Shown: positions 1 through 11,979 of the stretch, in pieces
Layout of the letters: every line of letters starts with the position of its first letter
Position numbering within the stretch: position 1 is the stretch's first letter
Source of the DNA: Anaeramoeba ignava
Lineage: Eukaryota > Metamonada > Anaeramoebidae
Direction: 5' to 3'
Length of the DNA stretch: 64,000 nt
Assembly: GCA_028826165.1 (NCBI GenBank)
Contig: JAPDFW010000083.1
Location: 124,001 to 188,000, forward strand
Notes under the pieces: model-generated
What the model saw: the letters and a program-made list of their open reading frames with translations, nothing else
Databases searched by the model: none
What the model was told of the DNA's origin: nothing
Made by a program: the position numbers and the translations under genes

Positions 1-595
1 TTGAATTATTTATAACCGAAAAGAAAGTTGGTTCAATTTCATCAGAATCTGAATTATTTTTTAAAGAAAATTTTTGATTTTGATTTTGATTTTGATTTTG
101 TTTTTGATTTTGATTTTGATTTTGATTTTTGATTTTTGCATTTTGATTTTGATTTTGATTTTGATTTTGATTTTGATTTTGATTTTGATTTTGATTTTGA
201 TTTTGATTTTGATTTTGATTTTGATTTTGATTTTGATTTTGATTTTGATTTTGATTTTGATTTTGAATTTGTTTTTGATTTTGAATTTGTTTAAATTGTT
301 CTAATTCTTTGTTTTCTTTTTCTTTTTGAATTCTTTGTTCCTTTCTTTTTGCAATTTCAATTTCACTCAAAAATTGAATTTCTTCTGAATCAAGTGTTTT
401 TTGAGTTGGAAATGGATTGTGTTCAAGTTTCCATTTTTCTTCTTCTACTTGTTTATTTGCAACAAGTTGTTCATATAAAGGTTTTGATGATGTATTTTTT
501 GATGTATTATTTTCATCTTTTTCTTTTGGTTTTTCTGTATATTTTCCGTTATCTGAAACTAAAAGAACATTTCCACTTACAAAAGAAAGTGACAT
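1..595 (-). CDS. PSME3IP1: PSME3-interacting / NIP30 (FAM192A)-like protein, partial
   Basis: The ATG is at 595 and the frame runs off the left edge. The N-terminal ~110 residues carry the order expected of the NIP30/FAM192A domain: an SFVS motif near the start, a KPLYEQL block, a conserved Trp region, then LDSEEIQFL followed by a charged helix. In animals this family binds the PA28-gamma (PSME3) proteasome activator in the nucleus. From about residue 110 the chain becomes a Gln-Asn dipeptide tract (array 74-262), then resumes with an acidic serine stretch (SDSDEIEPTF), like the Ser-rich C-terminal region of the family. No intron is visible. The family call rests on the short conserved N-terminal block, so the function is inferred. 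Confidence 0.65.
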   Translation of the reverse strand, partial: MSLSFVSGNVLLVSDNGKYTEKPKEKDENNTSKNTSSKPLYEQLVANKQVEEEKWKLEHNPFPTQKTLDSEEIQFLSEIEIAKRKEQRIQKEKENKELEQFKQIQNQKQIQNQNQNQNQNQNQNQNQNQNQNQNQNQNQNQNQNQNQNQNQNAKIKNQNQNQNQKQNQNQNQNQKFSLKNNSDSDEIEPTFFSVINNS

Positions 596-1936
596 TTTTT
601 TTTAATAACAAAATTGAAGAAAAAAAAAATGAAAATCAAAAAAAAAAACAATTTTTGTTTGAATGAATTTATTATTTTTTTTTTTGGTTCCAAATCAAGA
701 AAAGTAAAAACCATTTTTGTTATTTTTTGGAAAGAATAGAATTTGAAGTAAAAAAAAAAATCTTTTTCGTAAAATTGAAAAATGCATAAAAAATTATGCA
801 ATATTCGAATCAACAAGAAAAAAGAATCAAAAAAGAAAAAGTGGAATTTCTTGTTGGCTGAATAAATTTTAAGCTTTTGCAATATTGCAGCAGCTATTTT
901 TTTGCAGTATTTATTAAATTTATTATTTTATTTTTAAATTACAAATTAAAATTATTATTAAAATTATTATTAAAATTATTATTAAATTTATTATTAAATT
1001 TATTATTAAAATTATTATTAAAATTATATTATTAATTATTATTAAATTTATTATTATTATTAAAATTTTAGTTTTATTATTAAAATATTATATTATTATA
1101 TTTATTATTTTAATTTATTATAAAAAAATTATTATTAAATTTATTATTAAAATTATTATTAAAATTTATTATTAAAATTTATTATTAAAATTATTATTAA
1201 AATTATTATTAAAAATTATTAAATTAAATTAAAATTATTATTAAATTTATTATTAAAATTATTATTAAAATTATTATTAAAATTATTATTATTATTATTA
1301 AATTATTAAAATTATTATTAAATTTATTATTAAATTTATTATTTAAATTTAATTATTATTTATTATTAAAATTATTATTAAAAATTATTATTATATTTAT
1401 TATTAAAATTATTATAAAAAATTATTTATTATTAAAATTATTATTAAAAATTATTATTATTAAATTTAAAATTATTAAAATTATTATTAAAATTATTATT
1501 ATATTTATTATTAAATTTATTATTAAAATTATTATTAAAAATTTATTATTAATTTATTATTAAATTTATTATTATTATTATTTTATTATTAAATTTATTA
1601 TTAAAAATTATTATTAAAATTATTATTAAATTTATTATTATTAAAATTATTATAAAAATTATTTTATTATTAAAATTATTATTAAATTATTATTAAAATT
1701 ATTATTAAAATTATTATTAAAATTATTATTAAATTTATTACCCTTTGTAAATTTATTATTAAAATTATTAAAAATTTATTAAAATTAAATTTATTATTAA
1801 AATTATTATTAAAATTATTATTAAAATTATTATTAAAATTATTATTATATTTATTATTAAATTTATTATTAAATTTATTATTAAATAATTATTAAAATTA
1901 TTATTAAAATTATTATTAAAATTATTATTATAATTA
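596..1936. repeat. A/T array region, unit close to AAAATTATTATT (12 bp)
   Basis: From about 930 to 1930 the sequence is a degenerate 12-bp array of AAAATTATTATT type with 3-bp drift (ATT multiples). The 596-930 part is A/T-rich and contains one less biased patch at 845-915 (CTGCTGCAATATTGC on the minus strand) preceded by TAG, which could be an alternative last exon of the TMEM14-like gene upstream. I see no other convincing coding sequence. Confidence 0.6.
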
Positions 1937-2055
1937 TTAAGAAAAGAGTAATGAGTCAGGGATTTCTTTTCTTTTTTTTTTGGTTTCTTCAAAAAAAGTG
2001 AATAAATTTGATTAAAATTGCAATCAAAAATTAGAAATAAAAAAACAAAAAGAAG

Positions 2056-2086
<31 letters not shown>

Positions 2087-2415
2087 ATACCAACTACGGC
2101 GATAATCCAACAAATTAAAGTAATCCCTGCAAAAACAAAATTCATAATTGAACGAGCACGAATAACAAGAATAGCTGAAAGAACGAGAAAGACAGATAAA
2201 CCAATAACAGACATAATTAAACCAGCTTTTATTGAACTATGAACAACACTAACAATAAAAGAAATAAAGAAATAAACAAACGATCCAATTCCTCCAATCA
2301 AAAATTTCATTCCATGCTCTTTGTCTCGTAAATATTTGATAATCCCATAAACTCCTAAAAGAAATCCATAAATGAATGCTACTGCTTGTCCTGCTTGAAC
2401 TGCTCCTGATGTCAT
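1937..2415 (-). CDS. TMEM14-like small four-helix membrane protein
   Basis: Exon 1 (2091-2415) encodes 108 residues with four hydrophobic segments and a short basic loop after the third (IRARSI). Size, helix spacing and the Arg-x-x-x-(N)-FVFAG loop resemble the TMEM14 (Tmemb_14) family of small mitochondrial/ER membrane proteins, but there is no diagnostic motif. The exon ends in phase 1 at GTATTT. The last exon is uncertain. One option is 1937-1986 (AG at 1987-1988), giving a Lys-rich tail ETKKKRKEIPDSLLFS and a TAA stop. The other is a TAG acceptor near 882, about 1.2 kb downstream across an A/T array; that reading stays open with a Phe-rich tail and looks less protein-like. Confidence 0.55.
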
Positions 2416-2823
2416 TTTTTTTTGTTATTGCTTTTTATAACTAATTTTATTTTTAATTTTTATTTTTAAAAAAGAAAGTTAAAAAAAAATTTTTTTTAAT
2501 TGATTTTCCTTTTTTTTTTCCTTTTTTTTCTTTTTTTTTACAAAATAAAAAAATGATTTTGAGAATTATTGAAAAAAAATTAAAATTAAAATTAAAATTA
2601 AAATTAAAATTAAAATTAAAATTAAAATCAAAATTAAAATTAAAATTAAAATTAAAATTAAAATTAAAATTAAAATTAAAAAATGTTTTTTGTTTATTTT
2701 TTTTGTTGAAAAAATTTTATTTTTGTTTTTAAATCTTGGTTTTCCAAATTAATTTGATTTTTTTAATTTTAAAAAAAGAGGTTTCATTAGAATTGGAAAA
2801 TAAGCAAAAAAAGCTTTCTTCTT
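2416..2823. other. Intergenic, with short AAAATT array
   Basis: Between the start of the TMEM14-like gene and the stop of eS25. It holds T-runs and a near-perfect AAAATT hexamer array at about 2578-2682. No gene seen. Confidence 0.6.
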
Positions 2824-4212
2824 CTATTTCTTTCCTGTTTTTGGTTCTATTGAACGAGTGTAAATGAGTAAAGTTGAATGTTTTGAGACTGGTTTAATAA
2901 GTCCTTTTGTTTCTAAATCAGAAATAATTTTTTTTGCTGTTCCGAGATTAACTCTCATTCTTTCTCCAACAATTGATGGAGTTATGACTTTATATTTTGG
3001 GACTTTTTATATTTAAATTTATAAACAAATTTATATTTTAAATATATATATTTATATTTATATTTATATTTATATTTATATTTATATTTATATTTATATT
3101 TATATTTATATTTATATTTATATTTATATTTATATTTTTATATTTATTTTTATTTATATTTATATTTATATTTTTATTTATATTTATATTTATATTTATA
3201 TTTATATTTATATTTATATTTTATTTTTATTTATATTTTTTATTTATATTTTTTTATATTTATTTTTATATTTTATGTTTTTATTTATATTTTATATTTT
3301 TATATTTTATTTTATTTTATATTTATATTTATATATTTTATATTTATATTTATATTTATATTTATATTTATATTTATATTTATATTTTATTTATATTTAT
3401 ATTTATATTTATATTTATATTTATTTTATATTTAATTTTTATTAATTTATATATTTATATATATTTATATTTATATTTATATTTATATTTATATTTATAA
3501 TTTATATTTATATTTATATTTTATATTTATATATTTATGTTTATATTTATATTTTATATTTATATTTATATTTATATTTATATTTATATATTTTTTATTT
3601 TATATTTATATTTATATTTATATTTATATTTAAATTTATATTTATATTTATATTTATATTTATATTTATATTTATATTTATATTTATATTTTTATATTTA
3701 TATTTATATTTATATTTATATTTATATTTATATTTATATTTATATTTATATTTATATTTTATATTTTATATTTTATTTTATATATATATTTATATTTATT
3801 TATTTTTTATATTTATGTTTATATTTATATTTATATTTTATATTTATTTATATTTTATATTTTTATTTTTTTATTTATATTTATGATATTTATATTTATA
3901 TTTATATTTAAATTTATATTTATATTTTATATTTATATTTTAAATATTTATAATTATATTTATATTTATATTTATATAATTATATTTATATTTATATTTA
4001 TATTTATATTTACCTTCTTTTAAAATTTTATCAAATGTTTCTTTTTCTAAAAGAACTGGTTTAATAACCTTCTCTCTAACTTTCCCTTTTGTCCACTTCT
4101 TTTTTTTACTTTTTTTTTGTTTGCCAAGATTTTTATCTGATTTGCCTGTTTTTCCTTTTCCTTTGCCTTTATCTTTGCCTTTATCTTTGCCTTTATCCTT
4201 TTTTGGTGGCAT
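2824..4212 (-). CDS. RPS25: 40S ribosomal protein eS25
   Basis: Two exons, 4014-4212 and 2824-3002, give 125 residues, the normal size for eS25. Exon 1 carries the Lys-rich tail and the KKKKWTKGKVREK block; exon 2 carries VPKYKVITPSIVGERMRVN, the winged-helix core, and ends TRSIEPKTGKK. The intron interrupts a codon (G then TC gives the conserved Val of KEVPKYK), which fixes both splice sites exactly. The protein is a small-subunit component near the head of the 40S subunit. The 1,011-bp intron is almost entirely an ATAAAT-type array, unusual for a highly expressed ribosomal protein gene. The stop is TAG. Confidence 0.96.
3003..4013 (-). repeat. eS25 intron: ATTTAT hexamer array
   Basis: Intron of eS25 filled with (TATATT/ATTTAT)n and slightly shifted variants. 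5' site GTAAAT, 3' site AAAAAG. Open frames of alternating Tyr/Leu/Ile in it are by-products of the 6-bp period. Confidence 0.85.
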
Positions 4213-4703
4213 TTCTTTTATTAATTTATTAATTTATTAATATTTTTTTCAATATTTTTATTTGAAATAAATTAAAAACCAATTTAAATAACTTACAAAT
4301 TTAAAAAATAAAAGAAAAATGAAAAAAAAAAATTTAAAAAAAAAAATTTTTTTTTGTTTTTTTTATTTAAATTAAAATAAAAAAGGAGAAAAAAATAAAA
4401 TTAAAAAAAAATAAAAAGGAGAAAATAAAATTAAAATAAAATTTCTTTTTGTTTTTGTTTGATTTCTTATTTATTTTGTTTTTTTTTTTTTGTCAATGGA
4501 AAAAAATCAAACTTAAAATGAAAAAATTGAAATGAAAAAATTGAAATGAAAAAATTGAAATGAAAAAATTGAAATGAAAAAAAAAAAAGTAAAAAAAATT
4601 TGGTGAAAGAAAAAGATTGAGAAAGGAAACCAAACCAAACAACACCAAAAAAAAAAAAAGAAGAAATTGGAAATGTTTGTGTGTGAAAAAAAAAAAGAAG
4701 AAT
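4213..4703. other. Intergenic, no gene seen
   Basis: Between eS25 and the first acetate transporter gene. Homopolymer-rich, with a few ATGAAAAAATTGAA-like copies at 4515-4580. No gene supported. Confidence 0.6.
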
Positions 4704-5907
4704 TTATTTATTTACTAATTTTTCACTTTGTTTTTTCTTGATTCTCTCAATAACTTTTCCCCAACTGTAAAGTCCAGGTCCCATTGGAACTAATGCACCT
4801 CCTGCAGCTCCATTAACAATTCCTCCCAAAGAGCACCAGAATGAAAGTAATGCAACAATTAATAAGAAAACACCCTATTTTTTATTTAAAAAAAAAAGCA
4901 AAAAAAAAAGTTGAGAATTTTTACAAATTCCATTTTTTTTTTAAAAAAAGCAAAAAAAATAATAAATAATAAATTATAATTAATAATTACTGTAATTCTT
5001 GCATCTGTTCCATTTAAAACTTGAAGAGCAAGTGAAAGTAATGCACAAAGAATGAAGAATAAAATTGCAGGAAGAATAAAGTTCAACCCCATTGAAAAAA
5101 CGAAGACATACACTGTAAAGATAAAGAAAGAAATATCTACTGTAATGAAATAAACCAATTCGTGATGAGCATTATAATCAACATCACGAGCAGCATACCA
5201 AGTTCCAAACAAGCAAAACCAAAGCATAGAATATCCCTATTAAAATTAAAATTCATTTATAAAATTAAAATTATAATTCATTTATAAAATTAAAATTAAA
5301 ATTAAAATTCATTTATAAAATTAAAATTCATTTATAAAATTAAAATTAAAATTAAAATTAAAATCAAAATCAAAATCAAAATTAAAATTAAAATTAAAAT
5401 TAAAATTAAAATTAAAATTCATTTATAAAATTAAAATTAAAATTAAAATTAAAATTATAATTAAAATTAAAAAAATTAAATTTAAAATTAAAATTAAAAT
5501 TAAAATTAAAATCAAAATCAAATTTAAAATTAAAAATAAAATTAAAATCAAAATCAAAATCAAAATCAAAATCAAAATCAAAATCAAAATTAAAATCAAA
5601 ATTAAAAATAACTTACAATAAAGGCTGTTGCTCCAAAAACATTTGCTTTGAATGAATCATAAATACCAGCTAAGAGTTGAGCAATTGAAGGAAGCCAAAT
5701 AACCCAACCGATACGAACTTCATTTCTTTCTGAAGCTGTTCTCAAATCAGTTAAAGCAAGAACCCAAGCACCAATAGCAAGACCAAACACACCGATTGGA
5801 GCTGGATCAATGATATTTGTGACTAAACTTTTGACATCTACATGAATGATGTCTGGCTTTTTAATTTCTTTTTCAACATTGAATTCTTCGATATCGTTAT
5901 CGGTCAT
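4704..5907 (-). CDS. Acetate/succinate transporter family (GPR1/FUN34/YaaH), copy 1
   Basis: Three exons (5617-5907, 4991-5236, 4704-4874), all joined in phase 0, encode 235 residues. The signature DPAPIGVFGLA matches the N-P-A-P-x-G-x-x-G motif of the AceTr family, followed by six hydrophobic helices, including the YDSF, GTWYAARD and NGAAGG regions typical of the family. Members move acetate or succinate with protons across the plasma membrane. The N-terminus is acidic and cytosolic-like, and the C-terminus ends in a Lys-rich tail. A paralogue with the same exon sizes lies at 9035-11373. With HydG nearby, export of fermentative acetate is a reasonable but inferred role. Confidence 0.92.
5237..5616 (-). 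repeat. Intron 1 of AceTr copy 1: AAAATT/AAAATC array
   Basis: Intron 1, 380 bp, from GTAAGT to TAG. It is a mixed AAAATT and AAAATC hexamer array with interspersed ATTCATTTATAA copies. Confidence 0.85.
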
Positions 5908-7164
5908 TTTAACTTTAATTTTATATTAGAATTTTAATTTTAATTATTTTTATTTTTTTAGTTATGCAAAAAAAAGGTAAAAAGATTTTTAATTTAATTT
6001 TTAATTGTAATTTTTAATTTAATTTTAATTTAATTTTTAATTTAATTTTAATTTTTAATTGTAATTTTTAATTTAATTTTAATTTTATTGTAATTTTTAA
6101 TGTAATTTTTAATTGTAATTTTTAATTTTAATTTGTAATTTAATTTTTAATTAAAATAAAAAAGGAGAAAAAATTTTTGTTAAATTATGTTAAATTATTT
6201 TAAATTATTTTTATTTTGCGTTATTTTGTGTTTTTTAATGATTTATTTTTATTATTGTTATTGTATTTTGTTTTATTTTTTTTATTAGAAATTTTTTAAA
6301 AGGTGAATTTGAATTATTATTTTATTTTGTTAATAGGGGATGAAAAAAAATTTTTTTTTGGTAAATTTTATTTATTTTATTTTTATTTAATTTTTTTTTT
6401 ACATTAAATATGGCGGTGTAAAAGAAAAATGAATTTGCTTCTTTTTTATTTTTTTTATTTTTTTTATTTTTTTTTATTTTTTTTACTTATTTTTTTTTTC
6501 TCGATCAAATTTGCTTTATTTTATTTTATTTTACTTTATTTTATTTTATTTTATTTTATTTTATTTTTTTTTTATTTTATTTTATTTTTATTTATTAAAA
6601 AAAATTTTTTTTTTTTTGTTATTTTAAATAAAAAAAATTAATAAAAAAAAAGGGTTAAAAATTTAATTAAAAATTTTAACAGAAAAAAGCAAAAGTAGAT
6701 CGGAATTCTTTTTCTTTAATCAAATTTACTTAATTTTCTTTAATTTATTTTTGTCATTCTTATTAAAATTAAAATTAAAACTAAAACTAAAAAAAAATAA
6801 TTTTATTTCATCAAAAAAGCAAAAATTACTAAATATTTCTTTTTTAATTAAATTAATAAATTAATAAATAAATAAAAAGCAATTTTGTTTTCAATTTAAT
6901 TTTTATCCCTTTTTTCTTTTAATTCTCTCTTTTTAAAATGATCAATTTTAATTATTTTTTAATTATTTTTTAATTATAAAAACAAAACATAATGAGTTGG
7001 AAATATTTCTGAAAAAAAAAATATAAATTTCCAATTTATTAAAATCCATTTTCTTTCTTCTTATTTTTTAAATTTTCTATCTTATTTCTTCGATCTATAT
7101 TTTTAAATTATTAACAAATTTTAACCCAAGTATAAATCAACAAAATCACAACAAATTTTAATTT
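5908..7164. other. Intergenic, A/T-rich, no gene seen
   Basis: Starts with TAATTTTTAATTG-type repeats (5990-6150) and a T-rich zone (6420-6650) whose open frame is only Phe/Leu/Ile/Tyr and therefore not accepted. The rest is low-complexity A/T. No tRNA-like or other RNA structure was recognised by eye. Confidence 0.55.
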
Positions 7165-8912
7165 AAAGAAAACTTTTGATTCAATATTCAATTCAATATT
7201 ATTCAATTCAATATTCAATTCAATATTTAATTCAATATTCAATTCAATATTCAATTCAATATTCAATTCAATATTCAATATTCAATTTAATATTCAATTC
7301 AATATTCAATATTTAATATTCAATTCAATTCAATTCAATTTAATATTCAATTTAATATTCAATGTTCAATTCAATATTTAATATTTAATTCAATATTTAA
7401 TATTTAATTCAATATTTAATTCAATATTTAATTCAATATTCATATTCAATTCAATTCAATTCAATTCAATTCAATTCATTCCAATATTCACCAATTTAAT
7501 TCAATTCAATTAAATATTTAATTCAATTTTTAATTCAATTCAATATTCAATTCATTTGAATTTAATTTGAATTCCAATTATTTTTTCAACATTCAATTCA
7601 ATTCAATTCAATTATCAATTCAATTCATATTATTTAATTAAATTCAATTTATTCAATATTTCCAATATTCCATATTCAATTCAATATTTTTTAATTTTCA
7701 ATTCAAATATTCAATTCAATATTTATTCAATATAATTATTACCCAATATTTAATATTCAATTTCCAATATTATTCACCCAATTCATTATTCAAATAATAT
7801 TCAATTCCAATATTCAATATTTAATTCAAATTCAATTCAATATTTAATTCAATATTTCAATTTTATTTTTAATTCAATTCAATACTCAATTTTATTCAAT
7901 TCAATATTCAATCAAAATTCAATATTCAATTCAAAATTCCCGAAAAATTTAATTTTATTCAATATTCAATATTTTAAATTCAATATTGGAATCATTCAAT
8001 TTCGATTTCAAAATTAATATTTATTTTCAATTTATTATTCAATTCAATATTATATAATTTATTTTCAATATTTAATTCAATAAATTCAATATTCAATTCA
8101 ATTCGTAAAAATTCAAAAAATTTCAATTCAATTCCAATTCAATTCCAATTCAAATTTTTTATTTGGATTTATTTATTTAATTCAATATTTATTTATTTTT
8201 GTTCTCAAATTCAATTCAATATTTTTCAATATTCCAGTTCATTCGTCAAATTCAATTCAATATTCAACAAAAATTCACCATTCAATATTCCATTCACCAA
8301 TAAAATTTCAATATGAATTAAATCCAATATTCATTCAAAAATTCATCCCAATATTCAGAATTAAAATATCAATATTAATTATTAATTATTTTTAATTATA
8401 AAACCCAAAAATTCGATTTATTTTCCAAAATTTAAATTCAATATTATTCAATTCATTTTCTTTCTTATTCAATAAAATTCAATTCTATAAATATTCAATT
8501 ATTCCAATATTAAACCACCAAATTCAATTTCAATAATTATCAAATTCAATATTTAATTTCCATTCAATTCAATTCATTATTCAAATTAAAATTAAATATT
8601 CAATTTAAATTTAATATTCAATTAAAATTCAATATTCAATATTCAATATTCAATTCAATTTCAAAATATTTATTCAATTAATATTCAATTCAATATTTAT
8701 TTAATATTCAATAAATATTCAATTCAATATTCAATTTCAAAATTCAATTCAAATTCATTCAATATTTAATTCAATATTCAATTCAAATCAATTCAATTCA
8801 ATTCAATATTTAATTCAATATTTAATTCAATTTAATATTTAATATTTAATTCAATATTTAATTCAATTCAATTCAATTTAATATTTAATTCAATATTTAA
8901 TTCAATTCAAAG
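7165..8912. repeat. 1.75-kb TTCAAT array
   Basis: Long degenerate array of TTCAAT with TATTCAAT variants, about 290 hexamer-equivalents. It is most regular at both ends and noisiest near 7700-8600. It lies downstream of the second acetate transporter and upstream of the first, and is not bounded by splice signals. Confidence 0.8.
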
Positions 8913-9034
8913 AGAATCGCGTTTTCTGTTGTTTTATTTGATTTCGAAAAAACGTAAAACAAAAATCAAATTGAAAAAAAAAAGTTGAAGAAAAAGGAAA
9001 AAAATTAATTTGGAAAAAAAAAGACGAGCAAAAA

Positions 9035-11373
9035 TTAATTCAAATTAATTTTTTCGTTTAATTTTTCTTCTTGTTTCTTTTTAAGGTTTATTATTACTTC
9101 ATCCCATTTCCATAATCCAGGTCCCATTGGAATTAAATTACCACCTGCAGCTCCATTAAATATTCCTCCCAAAGAGAACCAAAATGAAAGTAATGAAATG
9201 ATCATTAAAAATGTTGCCTTTTAAAATTAAAATTCATTTATAAAATTAAAATTCATTTATAAAATTAAAATTCATTTATAAAATTAAAAATTAAAATTAT
9301 AAAATACATTAACTTTAGGACTTATTCCATTTATAATTTGGAGAGCACAAGAAAGTAATGAACCAAGAATGAAGAATAAAATAGCAGATAAAACCAAATT
9401 AATACCTAATGCAAAAGCAAGCTCATAAATTGTAAATATAAAGAAACAAATATCAACCACAGCAAAATAAAGGAATTCATGTTCAGCTTTATAATCAACA
9501 TCACGAGCTGCATACCAAGCACCAGTCAAACTAAACCAATAAAAAGCATATCCCTAAAATACAAAATAAATATTAATATTAATATAAATATAAATATAAA
9601 TATAATTATAAATATAAATATAAATATATAAATATTTAAAATATAAATATTTAAAATATAAATATAAATATAAATATAAATATAAATATAATTATAAATA
9701 TAAATATAAATATATAAATATAAATATAAATATAAATATAAATATAAATATAAATATAAATTAAAAATTAAAATTAAAATTAAATAAAAATATAAATATA
9801 AATATAAATATAAATATAAATATAAATATAAATATAAATATAAATATAAATATAAATATAAATATAAATATAAATATAAATATAAATATAAATATAAATA
9901 TAAATATAAATATAAATATAAATATAAATATAAATATAAATATAAATATAAAATAAAATATAAAACATAAATATAAATATAAATATAAAATATAAATATA
10001 AATATAAAATATAAATAAATATAAATATAAATATAAATATAAACATAAATATAAATATAACATATAAATATAAATATAAAATAATATAAATATAAATATA
10101 AATATAAATATAAAATAAACATAAAATAAAATATAAAACATAAAAATATAAACATAAATATAAAAAATATAAATATAAATATAATTATAAATAAATATAA
10201 AATATAAAAAAACATAAATATAAATATAAATATAAAAATAAATAAAATATAAAAATATAAAAATACATACATAAAATAAAAATATAAATATAAATATAAA
10301 ATATAAAATATAAACATAAAACATAAAACATAAAATAAAATATAAAATATAAATATAAAAATATAAACATAAACATAAAAATAAAAAATATATAAATAAA
10401 ATAAAAATAAACATAAATATAAATAAAATATAAATATAAACATAAACATAAACATAAAAATATAAATATAAACATAAAAACATAAAATATAAATATAAAT
10501 ATAAATATAAAATATATAAAAATATAAATATAAATATAAATATAAATATATAAAATAAAAAATATAAATATAAATATAAACATAAATATAAAATATAAAT
10601 ATAAATATAAATATAAAATATAAATATAAAGAATAAAAATAAATATAATATAAATATAAATATAAATATAAATATAAAAATATAAATATAAATATAAAAT
10701 ATAAATATAAATATAAATATAAATATAAATATAAATATAAATATAAATATAAATATAAATATAAATATAAATATAAATATAAAAGAATATAAATATAAAT
10801 ATAAATATAAATATAAATATAAATATAAATATAAATATAAATATAAATATAAATATAAAAAATTAAAGAAAAAGAAGAAAGACACCCAAAAAATTAATTA
10901 ATCAAAAAAAGTGGATTAATTAAGAAAGTATTGAAAATGATTGAATTTTGATTAAGAGATTAATCATAAATAAAATTATTTTTTCTACAACACCAAAAAC
11001 AAAAAAAAAGGAAAAAAGAAACCAAAAAAAATTCCCAATACAAGAGAGAATGAATTAAAAAAAAAACCAAATAAAAACTTACAACAAAAGAAGTAGCACC
11101 AAAAACATTTCCCCGAAAAGAATCATAAAAACCAGCTAAAAGTTGAGCAATTGAAGGAAGCCAAGCAATCCAAGCAATACGAACTTCATTTTCACCAGAA
11201 GCAGTTCCAAAATCAGTCATTGAAAGAATCCAAGCACCAATAGCAAGACCAAAAACACCAATAGGACTTGGATCAATTATATTGTTTGTCATACTTTTTA
11301 TGTCAACATCAATAATATCTGGTTTTTTGATTTCTTTTTCAACATGAATTTCATCATAATGGTTTTCGTTCAT
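9035..11373 (-). CDS. Acetate/succinate transporter family (GPR1/FUN34/YaaH), copy 2
   Basis: Exons 11083-11373, 9308-9553 and 9035-9217 encode 239 residues. The first two exons are exactly as long as in copy 1 (291 and 246 bp) with phase-0 junctions at the same residues. The signature here is DPSPIGVFGLA, and the second exon has GAWYAARDVDY. Six membrane helices are predicted by eye. The two copies are clearly an ancient tandem duplication: they share the N-terminal VEKEIKKPDII block but differ throughout the helices. Intron 1 has grown to 1,529 bp against 380 bp in copy 1. The substrate is likely acetate, or succinate as in bacterial SatP. Confidence 0.92.
9554..11082 (-). repeat. Intron 1 of AceTr copy 2: ATAAAT array, 1.5 kb
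   Basis: From GTAAGT at 11082 to TTTTAG at 9554. Dominated by (ATAAAT)n on the plus strand. Several long alternating Tyr/Leu and Ile/Phe open frames inside it are artefacts of the period. Confidence 0.85.
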
Positions 11374-11655
11374 TTTCCTTTTTTATTTATTTTTTTAAAT
11401 GTAAGTTAAATTTTATTTAAAAAGAAAAAAAAAGAAAAAAAAGAAAAAGAAAAAAAAAAAAAAGAAAGAAAAGAAAGAAAGAAAAAGAAAGAAAGAAAAA
11501 AACCGTTTCTTACTTATTAAAAAAAAATTTAAATGGATTTTTAATTAATTTGAGAAAGAAAGAATGAAATTTAAAAAACTAAAAAAAATTTTTTTTTTAA
11601 TTTAAAATAATAAAATAAAAAATAAATCTTTTTTTTTTATTTTTTTTTTGATCAT

Positions 11656-11979
11656 TTATTTTTCATTTAATTTATTTGTTTTTATTTGAGTTTTTTTTTT
11701 CAATCCAATTCTTTCTTTTCTTTTTTCAGCTTTTTCTTTTGGATTAATAATTTGTTTTTCAATATTCATTGAAATATTTGATTCTAAATTTTCATTTTGA
11801 TTTTCATTTTGATTTTCATTTAAATTTTCATTTAAATTTTCATTTAAATTTTCATTTTTTGTTTGTAATTTTTTCTTTTGATTTTTTGCAAATTTTTGTA
11901 AAATTTCATTTCTAGATTCATCATATTCATAAATATCTTCTTGTTGAAGAATAATTCTTGTTGGTTCTCTTCTAATCAT
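11656..11979 (-). CDS. CDC26: Anaphase-promoting complex subunit CDC26 (APC12)
   Basis: Single-exon gene of 107 residues. The first 22 residues (MIRREPTRIILQQEDIYEYD) match the CDC26 N-terminus, which lies in the TPR groove of APC6 and stabilises it. Met1 and the RRxPTR motif are the key contacts. The C-terminal ERIGLKKK resembles the family's RIGY segment. Between them sits an Asn-Glu-Leu/Gln repeat. CDC26 is a structural subunit of the APC/C ubiquitin ligase. Although short, the N-terminal match is specific. Confidence 0.88.
   Translation of the reverse strand: MIRREPTRIILQQEDIYEYDESRNEILQKFAKNQKKKLQTKNENLNENLNENLNENQNENQNENLESNISMNIEKQIINPKEKAEKRKERIGLKKKTQIKTNKLNEK

Noticed and set aside
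3537-3911. Plus-strand Tyr/Leu/Ile frame
   Set aside because: Inside the eS25 intron array; wrong strand and no protein-like composition.
6429-6641. Plus-strand Phe/Leu-rich frame that could look like a membrane peptide
   Set aside because: Product of T-runs; no alternative residues, no conserved motif.
7165-8912. CRISPR-like or satellite locus
   Set aside because: No spacers or fixed-length repeats separated by unique sequence; it is a plain tandem array.
9526-10885. Long minus-strand frames of alternating Tyr/Leu/Ile/Phe
   Set aside because: They lie in intron 1 of the second transporter gene, whose exon junctions are fixed by its paralogue.
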